Assembly (NCBI RefSeq): GCF_001412655.1 | Contig: NZ_CP012996.1 | Location: forward strand, 5,394,001-5,458,000 | Source of the DNA: Pedobacter sp. PACM 27299 | GTDB lineage: Bacteria; Bacteroidota; Bacteroidia; Sphingobacteriales; Sphingobacteriaceae | DNA: 64,000 bases | Direction of reading: 5' to 3' | Shown: piece by piece, positions 47,496-56,516 of the stretch | Layout of the letters: each line of letters begins with the position of its first letter | Position numbering within the stretch: the first letter of the stretch is position 1 | Position numbers and translations under genes: made by a program | The notes under the pieces: generated by a model | Database searches by the model: none | What the model was told of the DNA's origin: nothing | Seen by the model: only the letters and a program-made list of their open reading frames with translations

Positions 47496-48700
47496 TTAAT
47501 CAATCCAATGATTAAAAACTTCTGAAAAACCAAATTCCAAAGGATTTTCAACAGAAGTAATCTTGTATTGATAAAACTGAGCATTTCCCATTGGTATACT
47601 AGTATCCTCAGCTCTAAAAAATTCCCCATCATTTGGGGTAGAGGCAATCAATCTACGATAAAATGTACCATCTCTATTGTACAAATCAACCGAAACATTA
47701 GATGCATTAATTTTATCCGCAATCCATCGAAGGAGGAGATTTCCATTTCCTGATCCGGAACTATCGAGTCTGAATATCCAATATACATGTGGATTGATAT
47801 TTGGGAAATCATTTGGCCAAAGACCTGGATGCTCATTTACAAAGCAAAACAAACCACTTTTTCCAAACTTTTTACCCACAACATCCTCAACTACCATGTA
47901 ATAACTATAATGAGTATCAAAAGAAATCTTCACATTTAAAGCCCTAAGTTCTGAGGCAGTGATCATATAGCTTCCAGTGTTTGGCATTTGCGTCATTTTC
48001 TTAATAGCTAATGTAGAACCAATAGTCGAAAAACCACTTGTACTAACTTCATAAATAGTTATATCTACATTACTTGAAGACAATTTTGATGGGTCCCACT
48101 TTAGCTCTATATCCTCAGTTAATTGTGTAAACCCTATTTCATATTTACTCGCTAAGGGATAAGTGAAAAGATCTGCAACACTAACTGGGGGATAACCGGA
48201 GGTACATAGTTGACCACTGTACTGCCATAAAACTTATCTTCGGTCAGTATTTTATTCTGATCTGTATTATAATAAGTCACCCTAAGAAATAAGGCACCTC
48301 CTTTTGCTCCTACAGGAAGCTCAGCATCAATATGAAAATACATAAAGCCCAGTGCTACTTTATTCTGAACCCAATCCGCATTTAAAATTGATCTTGTTTT
48401 TGATACTGCTATCTCTTCTGTTCTGCATCCTGAACAATAACTGTAAGGCTTCATCATTAGCGTTGCACTAAAAGCCCCATCAGCAAAAGACCCGTTACTA
48501 TCTATAGGACGACTTACTGAAAGGTCAAACTCAAAAGGGGTTTTAACGCTTGGATTTACAACCCTAAGGGAGCCTGATACTAAATACTGAGGATAAATCA
48601 TATATTCATTAAAACTCACACTCGCTCTTGACGTAAGCATACTTACGAAAAAAAACAAAAATATCATGGATATCTGTTTTCCAGTTTTTAAATACTTCAT
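47496..48700 (-). pseudogene. Secreted protein with repeated Ig-like (Kre9/KNH-like) motifs, frameshifted
   Basis: Two open frames join if one base is added to the five-G run at 48187-48191 (C run on the coding strand): the first ends shortly after the run, and the restored frame reads VIPPVSVADLFTYPLASKYE into the second. The whole would be about 401 residues: signal peptide (ISMIFLFFFVSMLTSRA), a beta-rich region with CSGC, then two related motifs, WDPSKLSSSNVDITIYE...PNTGSY and WIADKINASNVSVDLYNRDG followed by STPNDGEF. These resemble the Ser/Thr-rich Kre9/KNH fold, but that is tentative. A surface or exported role is likely. The break is either a sequencing error or inactivation. Confidence 0.65.
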
Positions 48701-48865
48701 AGCTATTCTCCGTGTTCAGCACGATAAATATTCGACATCAGATAATGACCCTCTATCTCCGTTCTATTAAATTTGATATTTCTGATCAAATATTAATTGG
48801 AATCTTTCAAATAGGAAATTTCCGATATCTGAACACCAAGGGATTCTCATCAATATCAAAAGCTA

Positions 48866-48914
48866 ATCACCAAAAGACCCCATGAGTAAATTACTCATGG
48901 GGTCTTTTGGTGAT
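48866..48914 (-). terminator. 23-bp perfect hairpin terminator of the beta-helix lipoprotein gene
   Basis: Left arm 48866-48888 and right arm 48892-48914 are perfect reverse complements around a 3-nt loop. It lies 54 nt after the lipoprotein stop on the minus strand. Confidence 0.85.
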
Positions 48915-48968
48915 GGAGAAGATGAATGGATATTATTCAATGAACTATATCCATTGTCACCCTTATTT

Positions 48969-50345
48969 TTAGAATGTTGCACCAGCAGTAGCGGCTGATC
49001 CTGATTTTAATACCAAACTTGGAGCTGTCAGACTAAAAGGATTCGCTAATAATCCTGCAGCAGCAGTCGCATCAATCGTGCTGTTGTTATTTTTAGTTAG
49101 GTATGCTTTAAGTAAATCCACATTTGCAAAAGAAGGAGTAGTACCATCTGCTACAAACTCCTTGTCGAAAGATTGATAGATGTTGTTCTTGATTAATGAA
49201 GTACCATCAGTCAATGCATCACCAGTTTCTTTATCACGAATATCGATACCGTATCTCGATCCGATGAAGATAGAATTGGCTAAGATCATTTTAGAACCTC
49301 TTCTCCAAAGGTTAGCATATTCATGTTTTGTATCTACGCCGACATTTCCAGGACCGATGATCGTCATGTTAGAAATCACAGGACGTGTTCTTGGGCTTAC
49401 TGTGAAATCACCAGCAGAGTTATCAGATTCGATACCATTTGACTGTCCGGCCTGATCGGCTAATTTAGGATCTCTCTGACCAGCTAAGAATTGCAGCTTT
49501 CCTGAAAATCCGTTATCAAAGTCAAATATATCATCCACATTTCCGATAGATAGTAAGTGTTTTGCATTTACAGTACCACCAAACCATTCGTAGGAATCAT
49601 CACCTGAATAAGAAACCTGTACATAGTCAATTGTAGTACCTGAACCTACTGATCCTAATGTTAATCCGTTAATTTCATTATCCTTTACGAATGCGATACC
49701 AGGGAACTCGATACGAACAAATTTAAGTACGCCTGAGTTATCAAGAGGATCTGTTCCACCGTGGTTAGCCTCAGGAGTTGAAATACCACCTTCAATAACA
49801 CCTACACCACCTGGAATATTATTTGTTGATTTACCTAAAAGGATCACGCCACCCCAATCACCTGGATTTCTCGAACCAGCAGCGAAGTTAGAGGTAAATA
49901 CGATTGGCTTATCGATCGTACCTTGAGCAATCAATTTAGCCCCACGAGTCACGACTAAAGTGCCTTTAGAAACTTTATCACCTCTGATCACAGTACCAGC
50001 AGGGATGGTAAGGGTCACCCCTTCTTTAACGTAAACAAAACCAGATAATAAGTAAATTTTATTTGCATCTAAAGTGGTGTTAGTAGAAATTGTTCCTGTT
50101 AATACATCTGTTGTTGCTCCATATACTGTAGCATTAGGTGTGTAATTAGCCCAGGTTGCAGTCCAATCAGTAGTGCCAAATGCACCTCTGTAACTCACTT
50201 TATCAAAGAATGCATCTGCTAATGATTCATTCGAATCAGGTGCAGTTGGAACTTCAACAGGATTCGAGCTTTTTTTACAACCTGAAATCGCTGTAGCACC
50301 CGCAACTAAAATAGCTAGTAAACTTAAATTTAACTTGTTTTTCAT
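48969..50345 (-). CDS. Outer-surface lipoprotein with parallel beta-helix character
   Basis: 458 residues with lipobox AISGC (Cys23) and a KKSS start to the mature protein. The body has repetitive short strands typical of a right-handed beta-helix (VYVKEGVTLTIPAGTVIRGD, TLVVTRGAKLIAQGTIDKPI, GDWGGVILLGKSTNNIPGGV), with Asp/Gly-rich turns. It has no SusD signature, so it is not a SusC/SusD pair in the strict sense, but it is encoded directly after a TonB receptor on the same strand. A surface-exposed substrate-capturing role for that receptor is a reasonable guess; the ligand is unknown. Its own -7 box overlaps an inverted repeat (50370-50424). Confidence 0.65.
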   Translation of the reverse strand: MKNKLNLSLLAILVAGATAISGCKKSSNPVEVPTAPDSNESLADAFFDKVSYRGAFGTTDWTATWANYTPNATVYGATTDVLTGTISTNTTLDANKIYLLSGFVYVKEGVTLTIPAGTVIRGDKVSKGTLVVTRGAKLIAQGTIDKPIVFTSNFAAGSRNPGDWGGVILLGKSTNNIPGGVGVIEGGISTPEANHGGTDPLDNSGVLKFVRIEFPGIAFVKDNEINGLTLGSVGSGTTIDYVQVSYSGDDSYEWFGGTVNAKHLLSIGNVDDIFDFDNGFSGKLQFLAGQRDPKLADQAGQSNGIESDNSAGDFTVSPRTRPVISNMTIIGPGNVGVDTKHEYANLWRRGSKMILANSIFIGSRYGIDIRDKETGDALTDGTSLIKNNIYQSFDKEFVADGTTPSFANVDLLKAYLTKNNNSTIDATAAAGLLANPFSLTAPSLVLKSGSAATAGATF

Positions 50346-50364
50346 TTTCTTTGTCTTATTTACT

Positions 50365-50372
50365 CAAAGATA
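50365..50372 (-). promoter_or_regulatory. -7 promoter element for the lipoprotein gene
   Basis: The minus strand reads TATCTTTG, a full match, 19 nt before the lipoprotein start. It overlaps the left arm of the inverted repeat at 50370. Confidence 0.5.
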
Positions 50373-50424
50373 TACTGACCATATTAACCCACTATTAAGT
50401 TGAAATTAAGAATGGTCAGTATAT
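50370..50424. repeat. 13-bp inverted repeat between the TonB receptor and lipoprotein genes
   Basis: atatactgaccat (50370-50382) and atggtcagtatat (50412-50424) are perfect reverse complements, 29 nt apart. They flank the promoter region of the lipoprotein gene; this could be an operator or an intercistronic RNA hairpin that sets the receptor/lipoprotein ratio. Confidence 0.55.
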
Positions 50425-50444
50425 GTATTAATTAATTGTAAATT

Positions 50445-53240
50445 CTATTTGATTTTGTAAGAGAAACCGATGGAGATATTAGATCCGAAACGGTCCTGGA
50501 TATTGATGTGATCGGTTTTTGCATCAAATGCTGCATCAGGATCTGCATTTTTTGGTTTCTGATAATAGATCGCTTTATTGTTCAGTATGTCACCGAAATT
50601 CAGTTTTACCTCTGCTCTTGATTTAGCGAACTTCTGAGAAAACTGTAAGTCCAATACGTTTCTTGGATTTTCATAAACATCCGGGTCACGTACGTTCCCT
50701 ACAGCCCAGATGCGTTTTCCGATTCTGTTGTAAAGTAAACTTACACCAGTTGAGTTTTCGGCTTTTGAAGCATATTGCAGACCTGCATTGATCAAGTATG
50801 GCGATTGTCCTTGCATCGGTCTTTTTCCACTTGCGTTGACAGTGGTTGGCACTGCTACCTCAGACTTTATGTAAGAAGCATTTGCACTGAAAGTGAAATT
50901 ACTGAAACGTTCCCCTACAAATCCTAAGGTTTTTCTATACTCAGCTTCAATACCATATAGGGTTGCCGATTCTGCATTAAAATAACCGAACAACCTACCA
51001 GAAGCAGAAGCATCTAATTTTTGTTCTATCGGAGATTCAAAATATTTATAGAAAGCGGATACCGTGAAGGCTTCTCCTGAAGCAGGATATAAAGCATATC
51101 CAAGATCCACATTGGTAGTTTTAGATTGTTTTAGTTTAGGATCACCTACAACATTCACATTTTTGTTGAAGTCATAGAATGAAAATGGGGCAATCTCTCT
51201 GAATTCTGGTCTACCCACCGTTTGAGATCCTGACAAACGAATGCTCGCTTTTTCAGTCAGGTTATAAATTAAGTTTGCAGAAGGAAGCAGGTTCGTATAA
51301 GTCGTATCCACTTTTAACGGTCTGGATGAGTTATCCATACTGTTCAGTTTTTGGTTATAGCTTTCCAACCTTGCACCAATTCCTAGCCTTAATTTCTCTG
51401 TCAGGTACCCATCAAACATCACATATCCTGCATTCAATAATGAGTTTGCATCGTATTTATCTGTACCATTGGTAATCTCATCAATGATGAATCCATTCGG
51501 TCCAATATTCTGTGCACTAAATATCTGATCCTGAGGTTGCGTTAAGATCGCACTATTAAAGTCAGCACCATTTCTGATGAAACCAATATTTCTTGCCGCA
51601 AAGTCTCTCTTTCTATATTGTCCGAAATAACCAAACTTCAGTTTGTTCGTATCCTTAAACCATTTCACAGGAATGGTCACATCAAAGGAACCACCATAAC
51701 TATTTTCATTTAATGCAGAGGAGAAGTTACCCCCTAAGCCGGCAGCAGCACTGCCCGTTGGTACACTTGCACGGAAAATCCCTTCACCACCATCTGCATA
51801 TTCCATTCTTTTATAACCTGGCTCTTTTCTATCAATATTAGCGAAGTTCAATCCCCAGTCTAATTTGATTTTGCTGGCGGCAGATAAGATGTGATTACCG
51901 GTTAGCTGACTAGTTAATAAAGAACGCTGCAATAAATAATCACCTGTCCTAATGAAATCACTACCGCTTTCATCCTGACCAATCCTTTGGGTAAACTGAC
52001 TTTCAAGCACTCTGTTATACAAGTTTTTTAAAGCAATTTTATTGGTACCCCATGAGTAAGCAAAATTGGCTAAACCACCGATATTAGTATTGTAATTGTA
52101 ATTGTTGTCATGGAATTTCTCCCCAACATTCTGTCCGACGTAAGCAATCTGATCACTTTCTTTCAAACGCTCATCATATCTATAAGACAAGGACAATACA
52201 GTTCCGAATTTACTACCGTCTTTGAAGATTTTGCTGGTGCCATAGTTACCTTGAAAAATAGGTCCTAAAGTTGATTTCACAGTGTGGTATCCCCAATTGT
52301 TAGCAAAGTTTTTTGACAAAGCAAAACGATCTGCTTCAGGCTGTGCTAAATAATCTCCTCTTGAAGGGAAGTTTGAAGGAATGTCTCTTCTCTTACTGTA
52401 AGCACCAAATACTTCATTTCCACTTTTTTCCGGAGAAAGAAAATTTTTAAAAGTACTTTGGGTATTGTATGAGGTCCCTAATGAAAAGTTGAGGAAAGGA
52501 TTATCAGGAAAATCTTTTGTGGTGATCTGAACCACCCCTCCAGAAAAGTCACCTGGAATATCTGCTGATGCTGTTTTATTTACTACGATCGCATCGATCA
52601 GATTCGAAGGTAGAATATCGAATGAAAATGCTTTTTTATCTACTTCCGTATTTGGCAGTACGGCATTGTTTAACATCGCCGAATTGTATCGGTCTGAAAG
52701 ACCACGCACGATAATATATTTATTATCCTGGATACTCGCCCCACTGATTCTTTTCAATACCTCAGAGGTATTCTTATCAGGGCTTTTACGAATCAGCTCT
52801 GCAGAAATTCCACTGGAAATACTAATACTTGCTTTTTGATTCGCATACAAGTTATTCACAGACTCCTTGCTTACATTAGCAGAAATCACAACCTCGTTTA
52901 AGTTGTTCGAAGAAGATTCATCTAATACAAAATCTATACTGGTAGAACCAGTTGCTTTCACTTCAATATCAGTGATTCTTTTTGTCGTGTAACCGATATA
53001 AGAAGTTTCGACAATATACTTACCAGCGGCCAGGCCGTTGATGATGTATCTTCCTTCCACATCCGTTGATGATCCTTTTGTGGTACCTGCAATTTTAACA
53101 GTCACACCAATCAGTGTTTCCCCTGTTTTTTTATCAGATACTTTACCAGAAATTTTGCCGGTTTGAGCAAACACTGTGCTGCCAATAATTACGAATAAAA
53201 CGGTAATTAATGCCTTTTTGAGCTGTAGTTGTGATTTCAA
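50445..53240 (-). CDS. TonB-dependent outer-membrane receptor
   Basis: 931 residues. Signal peptide to about residue 26 (ITVLFVIIGSTVFAQ). Next comes a carboxypeptidase-regulatory-like domain (GKISGKVSDKKTGETLIGVT, about 28-115), then the plug (VIVRGLSDRYNSAMLNNAVL) and a long 22-strand-type barrel, ending FGSNISIGFSYKIK with aromatic C-terminal residues. It imports an unidentified ligand using TonB/ExbBD. The linked lipoprotein may be its surface partner. No anti-sigma/ECF pair is adjacent to suggest a trans-envelope signalling function. Confidence 0.9.
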   Translation of the reverse strand: MKSQLQLKKALITVLFVIIGSTVFAQTGKISGKVSDKKTGETLIGVTVKIAGTTKGSSTDVEGRYIINGLAAGKYIVETSYIGYTTKRITDIEVKATGSTSIDFVLDESSSNNLNEVVISANVSKESVNNLYANQKASISISSGISAELIRKSPDKNTSEVLKRISGASIQDNKYIIVRGLSDRYNSAMLNNAVLPNTEVDKKAFSFDILPSNLIDAIVVNKTASADIPGDFSGGVVQITTKDFPDNPFLNFSLGTSYNTQSTFKNFLSPEKSGNEVFGAYSKRRDIPSNFPSRGDYLAQPEADRFALSKNFANNWGYHTVKSTLGPIFQGNYGTSKIFKDGSKFGTVLSLSYRYDERLKESDQIAYVGQNVGEKFHDNNYNYNTNIGGLANFAYSWGTNKIALKNLYNRVLESQFTQRIGQDESGSDFIRTGDYLLQRSLLTSQLTGNHILSAASKIKLDWGLNFANIDRKEPGYKRMEYADGGEGIFRASVPTGSAAAGLGGNFSSALNENSYGGSFDVTIPVKWFKDTNKLKFGYFGQYRKRDFAARNIGFIRNGADFNSAILTQPQDQIFSAQNIGPNGFIIDEITNGTDKYDANSLLNAGYVMFDGYLTEKLRLGIGARLESYNQKLNSMDNSSRPLKVDTTYTNLLPSANLIYNLTEKASIRLSGSQTVGRPEFREIAPFSFYDFNKNVNVVGDPKLKQSKTTNVDLGYALYPASGEAFTVSAFYKYFESPIEQKLDASASGRLFGYFNAESATLYGIEAEYRKTLGFVGERFSNFTFSANASYIKSEVAVPTTVNASGKRPMQGQSPYLINAGLQYASKAENSTGVSLLYNRIGKRIWAVGNVRDPDVYENPRNVLDLQFSQKFAKSRAEVKLNFGDILNNKAIYYQKPKNADPDAAFDAKTDHINIQDRFGSNISIGFSYKIK

Positions 53241-53263
53241 TTTTCCCTGTTATTTGTTTCAGG

Positions 53264-53271
53264 CAAAACTA
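53264..53271 (-). promoter_or_regulatory. -7 promoter element for the TonB receptor
   Basis: The minus strand reads TAGTTTTG, 23 nt before the receptor start; no -33 element seen. Confidence 0.45.
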
Positions 53272-53353
53272 TTACCACAATGTTAGGTCTACATTAGCTC
53301 ACAATTACCATTCGTTTACCACATTGTTAACTTCATGTTAAATGAGGTTTGGC

Positions 53354-53872
53354 TCAATATTTTAACCCGATTTTTTTGCATATAAAGTGCAATAACCAAA
53401 TTGGGCCAATTAACAAAAACTTAACATCTTCTAAAAACGAAGGTTTCTTCCCTTCGATCTTATGGCCGATAAATTGGCCGATCCAGGCGCCTACAAAGAT
53501 CACTGCACACACTAACCAAACTGCCGGTCCGCCGGCCAATTCCCATTTCTCTAACATCACAATAAAGAAAGACATCAGACAGATGAGCATCAGCATCAGG
53601 TAAGACATGACCGGAGAAAGCTTATAATAATAATACACAGAGAAAGCGATCAGAAAAGAAGCCCAGTTCACAAAACCATTGTACTTACCCAGAAAGGCCA
53701 GGTAAGGAAAAGGAATGGCCCATACCAGACCCAGCAGGCTAAAAACAATCAATGGTACACATATCCAATGGATCATTTCATTGGTATGATTTTGATGGCT
53801 TTCTGCATATTTATCAAAAAGAACATCCACTTTGCTTTTCTCTACTGCTTTCGTCTTCATGTGTTTCTTCAT
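53354..53872 (-). CDS. Mpo1-like (DUF962/YGL010w) membrane protein
   Basis: About 172 residues from the ATG at 53872 (MKKHMKTKAVEKSK); the longer frame from 53932 passes through the rny terminator and is rejected. It has about four membrane helices. The conserved His-containing motifs are SHQNHTNEMIHWICVPLIVF and AWIGQFIGHKIEGKKPSFLE, followed by DVKFLLIGPIWLLHFI. Yeast Mpo1 is an iron-dependent dioxygenase acting on 2-hydroxy fatty acids; the bacterial homologue may act on hydroxy-acyl sphingolipid or lipid substrates. That role is an inference. Confidence 0.75.
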   Translation of the reverse strand: MKKHMKTKAVEKSKVDVLFDKYAESHQNHTNEMIHWICVPLIVFSLLGLVWAIPFPYLAFLGKYNGFVNWASFLIAFSVYYYYKLSPVMSYLMLMLICLMSFFIVMLEKWELAGGPAVWLVCAVIFVGAWIGQFIGHKIEGKKPSFLEDVKFLLIGPIWLLHFICKKIGLKY

Positions 53873-53911
53873 TTTTTGTAGCGATCCGATATTAGATTTT
53901 TTAAAAATAAA

Positions 53912-53939
53912 GAAAGCGATGGATAATTCCACCGCTTTC
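53912..53939 (-). terminator. Terminator of rny
   Basis: 11-bp stem (53912-53922 with 53929-53939) with one A-C mismatch and a 6-nt loop, at a position 46 nt after rny. Confidence 0.6.
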
Positions 53940-53984
53940 GCTTTAAATATTAGTCAGCTTAGTTGCTTAAGCCTTAATGCTCAA

Positions 53985-55547
53985 CTATTTCGCAAAAGAA
54001 ACAGATCTGGTTTCCCTGATTACTGTGACTTTAATCTGACCTGGGTAAGTCATTTCTGTTTGAATGCGGTTAGAGATATCGGCGGCCAGCAATTCTGCCT
54101 GCTGATCCGTTACTCTTTCACTTTCTACTACTACCCTTAATTCTCTACCTGCCTGAATAGCGAAGGTCTTCTCTACACCAGGGTAAGAAAGAGCCAGTTC
54201 TTCCAATTCTTTCAAACGCTTGATGTAACTTTCTACAACCTCACGACGAGCACCTGGACGCGCACCTGAGATGGCATCACAAGCCTGAACAATTGGAGAA
54301 ATCATAGAAGTCATCTCGATCTCGTCATGGTGAGCACCAATGGCATTACAAATTTCAGGATGTTCTTTATATTTTTCCGCCAATTGCATCCCTAAGATTG
54401 CGTGAGGCAATTCCGGATTGTCATCAGGTACTTTACCTATATCATGTAATAATCCTGCACGTTTCGCCATTTTAGCATTTAATCCTAATTCAGCAGCCAT
54501 CGTTGCACAGAAATTCGCTACCTCACGTGAGTGATGTAATAAGTTCTGTCCGTAAGAAGAACGGTAACGCATACGTCCTACCATTCTGATCAATTCCGGG
54601 TGTAAACCATGAATCTGTAAATCGATTACGGTACGTTCACCGATTTCTACGATCTCATCTTCAATTTGTTTCTTTGTTTTAGCCACCACCTCTTCGATAC
54701 GTGCAGGGTGAATCCTGCCATCCGTTACCAAACGGTGTAAAGCCAAACGGGCGATCTCTCTTCTTACCGGGTCAAAACCAGATAAAATAATCGCCTCCGG
54801 GGTATCATCCACGATAATTTCAATTCCTGTAGCGGCTTCCAAAGCACGAATATTACGTCCTTCTCTACCAATTACACGACCTTTAATCTCATCACTTTCA
54901 ATATGGAAGATCGAAACTGTGTTTTCAATCGCTGCTTCTACTGCAGTACGCTGAATGGTTTGAATCACCACCTTTTTCGCTTCTTTCGTTGCAGTTAGTT
55001 TGGCTTCATCCACAATGTCCTTAACCTGAATCATCGCCTGCGTACGGGCTTCCTGCTTCATGTTTTCTACCAATTGGTTTTTCGCCTCTTCCGCGCTTAA
55101 ACCGGCAATGGTTTCCAGTTGTTTTACATGCTGATTTTTCAGTAAGTCTACTTCTTCCTGTTTTTTAACCGCTACATCAGTCTGTTTTTCAAGGTTCTTC
55201 TTTGTATTGTCCAGCTCCTGTTCCTTACGGTTCATGTTTTCCAAACGCTGATTCACAGATTGTTCTTTCTGTTTCATTGCGTTTTCACGCTGGTTGATCT
55301 GGTTGTTCTTTGTATTGACTTCCTGCTCATGCTCAGACTTCAACTGTAAAAATTTCTCTTTTGCTTCCAGTAACTTGTCTTTCCTAAGAATTTCAGCCTT
55401 ACTCTCTGCATCTTTAAGCATCTTTTTAACCTTGGTCTGTGCGGCAATCTCCTGGTTTTTCAGCAAGCTGCGCAGCAAGTATCTGCCTACTAAAACGCCA
55501 ACAAATAAGCCAGCTAGTACATATCCAATTATTCCTACTATTTCCAT
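53985..55547 (-). CDS. rny: Ribonuclease Y
   Basis: Membrane-anchored endoribonuclease that initiates mRNA decay, 520 residues. The N-terminal helix is [20 protein letters not shown] (about 2-21), then a coiled coil of about 150 residues. The KH domain contains [19 protein letters not shown] and the HD domain contains [13 protein letters not shown]. The C-terminus is [14 protein letters not shown]. It is downstream of zapA and the 6S-like RNA on the same strand. Confidence 0.96.
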   Translation of the reverse strand: MEIVGIIGYVLAGLFVGVLVGRYLLRSLLKNQEIAAQTKVKKMLKDAESKAEILRKDKLLEAKEKFLQLKSEHEQEVNTKNNQINQRENAMKQKEQSVNQRLENMNRKEQELDNTKKNLEKQTDVAVKKQEEVDLLKNQHVKQLETIAGLSAEEAKNQLVENMKQEARTQAMIQVKDIVDEAKLTATKEAKKVVIQTIQRTAVEAAIENTVSIFHIESDEIKGRVIGREGRNIRALEAATGIEIIVDDTPEAIILSGFDPVRREIARLALHRLVTDGRIHPARIEEVVAKTKKQIEDEIVEIGERTVIDLQIHGLHPELIRMVGRMRYRSSYGQNLLHHSREVANFCATMAAELGLNAKMAKRAGLLHDIGKVPDDNPELPHAILGMQLAEKYKEHPEICNAIGAHHDEIEMTSMISPIVQACDAISGARPGARREVVESYIKRLKELEELALSYPGVEKTFAIQAGRELRVVVESERVTDQQAELLAADISNRIQTEMTYPGQIKVTVIRETRSVSFAK

Positions 55548-55574
55548 TTTAATTCATCTGTATTTATATATTTC

Positions 55575-55760
55575 CCTTGTCCCGAGGGCAGAACAGCTCT
55601 TGGTGTTCATTTCCCATGCGACAACGTAAATTTTTTCTGTAAAAAAAACCGCAACTAAATCTTAAAGTCCCACGTATTAAAAACCTCAACGAGTTATAAT
55701 TAGAATTTAGGTCATTTTCAGGTACATAAATGCAGATGAAATACACCCTCTTAATTCTAT
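55575..55760 (-). ncRNA. ssrS: Candidate 6S RNA
   Basis: About 185 nt of the 307-nt gap between zapA and rny has no reading frame of note. A terminal helix GAGGG/CCCTC (55746-55750 with 55584-55588) closes it, and further GTG(T)/ACAC pairing lies inside. The length, closed shape and location after zapA agree with 6S RNA, which binds RNA polymerase; in E. coli ssrS also follows zapA. I could not fold the whole sequence by hand, so the boundaries are approximate. Confidence 0.5.
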
Positions 55761-55854
55761 AAATATTGAAGTGTTAAGTTTTTAAAATTGTGAAACTCAA
55801 GATCTAGCTGCGGCTATATCGTTGTGCTAATCTTAACTCATATAAAGAACGATC

Positions 55855-56145
55855 CTATTTGGAGAAAAAATCATTTAATAAACTATCCAGTTCCTCTACC
55901 TTTTCGGCGACTACAGTATCCTGATCCTGGACTTTATTTTCTACCCTCAGTACTGCTGTTGCATAATGCAGCACCGCCATAGAAAGCAAATCCTGTTTAT
56001 CCCTAACCGCATAATTTTCCTGATAGTCTTTTATGCGCTCATTGATAATCTTTGCTGCCCGCCTCACAATTTCTTCCTCTTCGGTATTTACCTTTAAAGG
56101 ATAGATACGGTCGGAAATAGTTATTTTTATCGAGATTTCTCCCAT
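55855..56145 (-). CDS. zapA: Cell division protein ZapA
   Basis: 96-residue FtsZ-ring stabiliser. Features: SIKITISDRIYPLKVNTEEE with the beta-strand start, RRAAKIINERIKDYQENYAV, then a C-terminal coiled coil (RVENKVQDQDTVVAEKVEEL). It forms tetramers that crosslink FtsZ. It follows the ZapB-like gene by 32 nt, and a candidate 6S RNA follows it. Confidence 0.92.
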   Translation of the reverse strand: MGEISIKITISDRIYPLKVNTEEEEIVRRAAKIINERIKDYQENYAVRDKQDLLSMAVLHYATAVLRVENKVQDQDTVVAEKVEELDSLLNDFFSK

Positions 56146-56177
56146 TTCTTAGCTTTGTTTCACTTTTTTTGTTTTCC

Positions 56178-56468
56178 TTACTTCTTCAGTAAGACCACGC
56201 ACTTATCTATTTCACGCACAAAATCGTTAATTTTTTGCTTTATATCAAGTGTCTTTTCACTTGTACCCTCAATACTTTTCGCTAATTTCAGTACACGAAG
56301 CTTTTCTTCCAGCTCTGCGCGCTGAGTTTTAGCATTATCCAGTGCCCCTTTTACCGCTTGATTTTCCTGCTTTAATAAATCGTTTTCTTCCTGTAAGGCA
56401 TTACAGAGCTCGATTACGCGAGCTGTTTTTTGCAATACGGAGTTTAATTGATCGGCAACCGAAGACAT
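56178..56468 (-). CDS. Small coiled-coil protein (ZapB-like)
   Basis: 96 residues, nearly all alpha-helical with heptad character (VADQLNSVLQKTARVIELCN, ALQEENDLLKQENQAVKGAL). It sits directly before zapA and after pheT. ZapB is a short coiled-coil protein at the division site and commonly pairs with ZapA, so the context suggests a similar role; the sequence itself is too simple to prove homology. No signal peptide or membrane segment is seen. Confidence 0.55.
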   Translation of the reverse strand: MSSVADQLNSVLQKTARVIELCNALQEENDLLKQENQAVKGALDNAKTQRAELEEKLRVLKLAKSIEGTSEKTLDIKQKINDFVREIDKCVVLLKK

Positions 56469-56516
56469 GTTATTAAAGTTTTTGTACTAATCTAAAAATT
56501 ATTTAAAAGCAATAAA

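Noticed and set aside
53873-53932. Extension of the Mpo1-like protein
   Set aside because: It passes through the rny terminator hairpin, so the ATG at 53872 is preferred.
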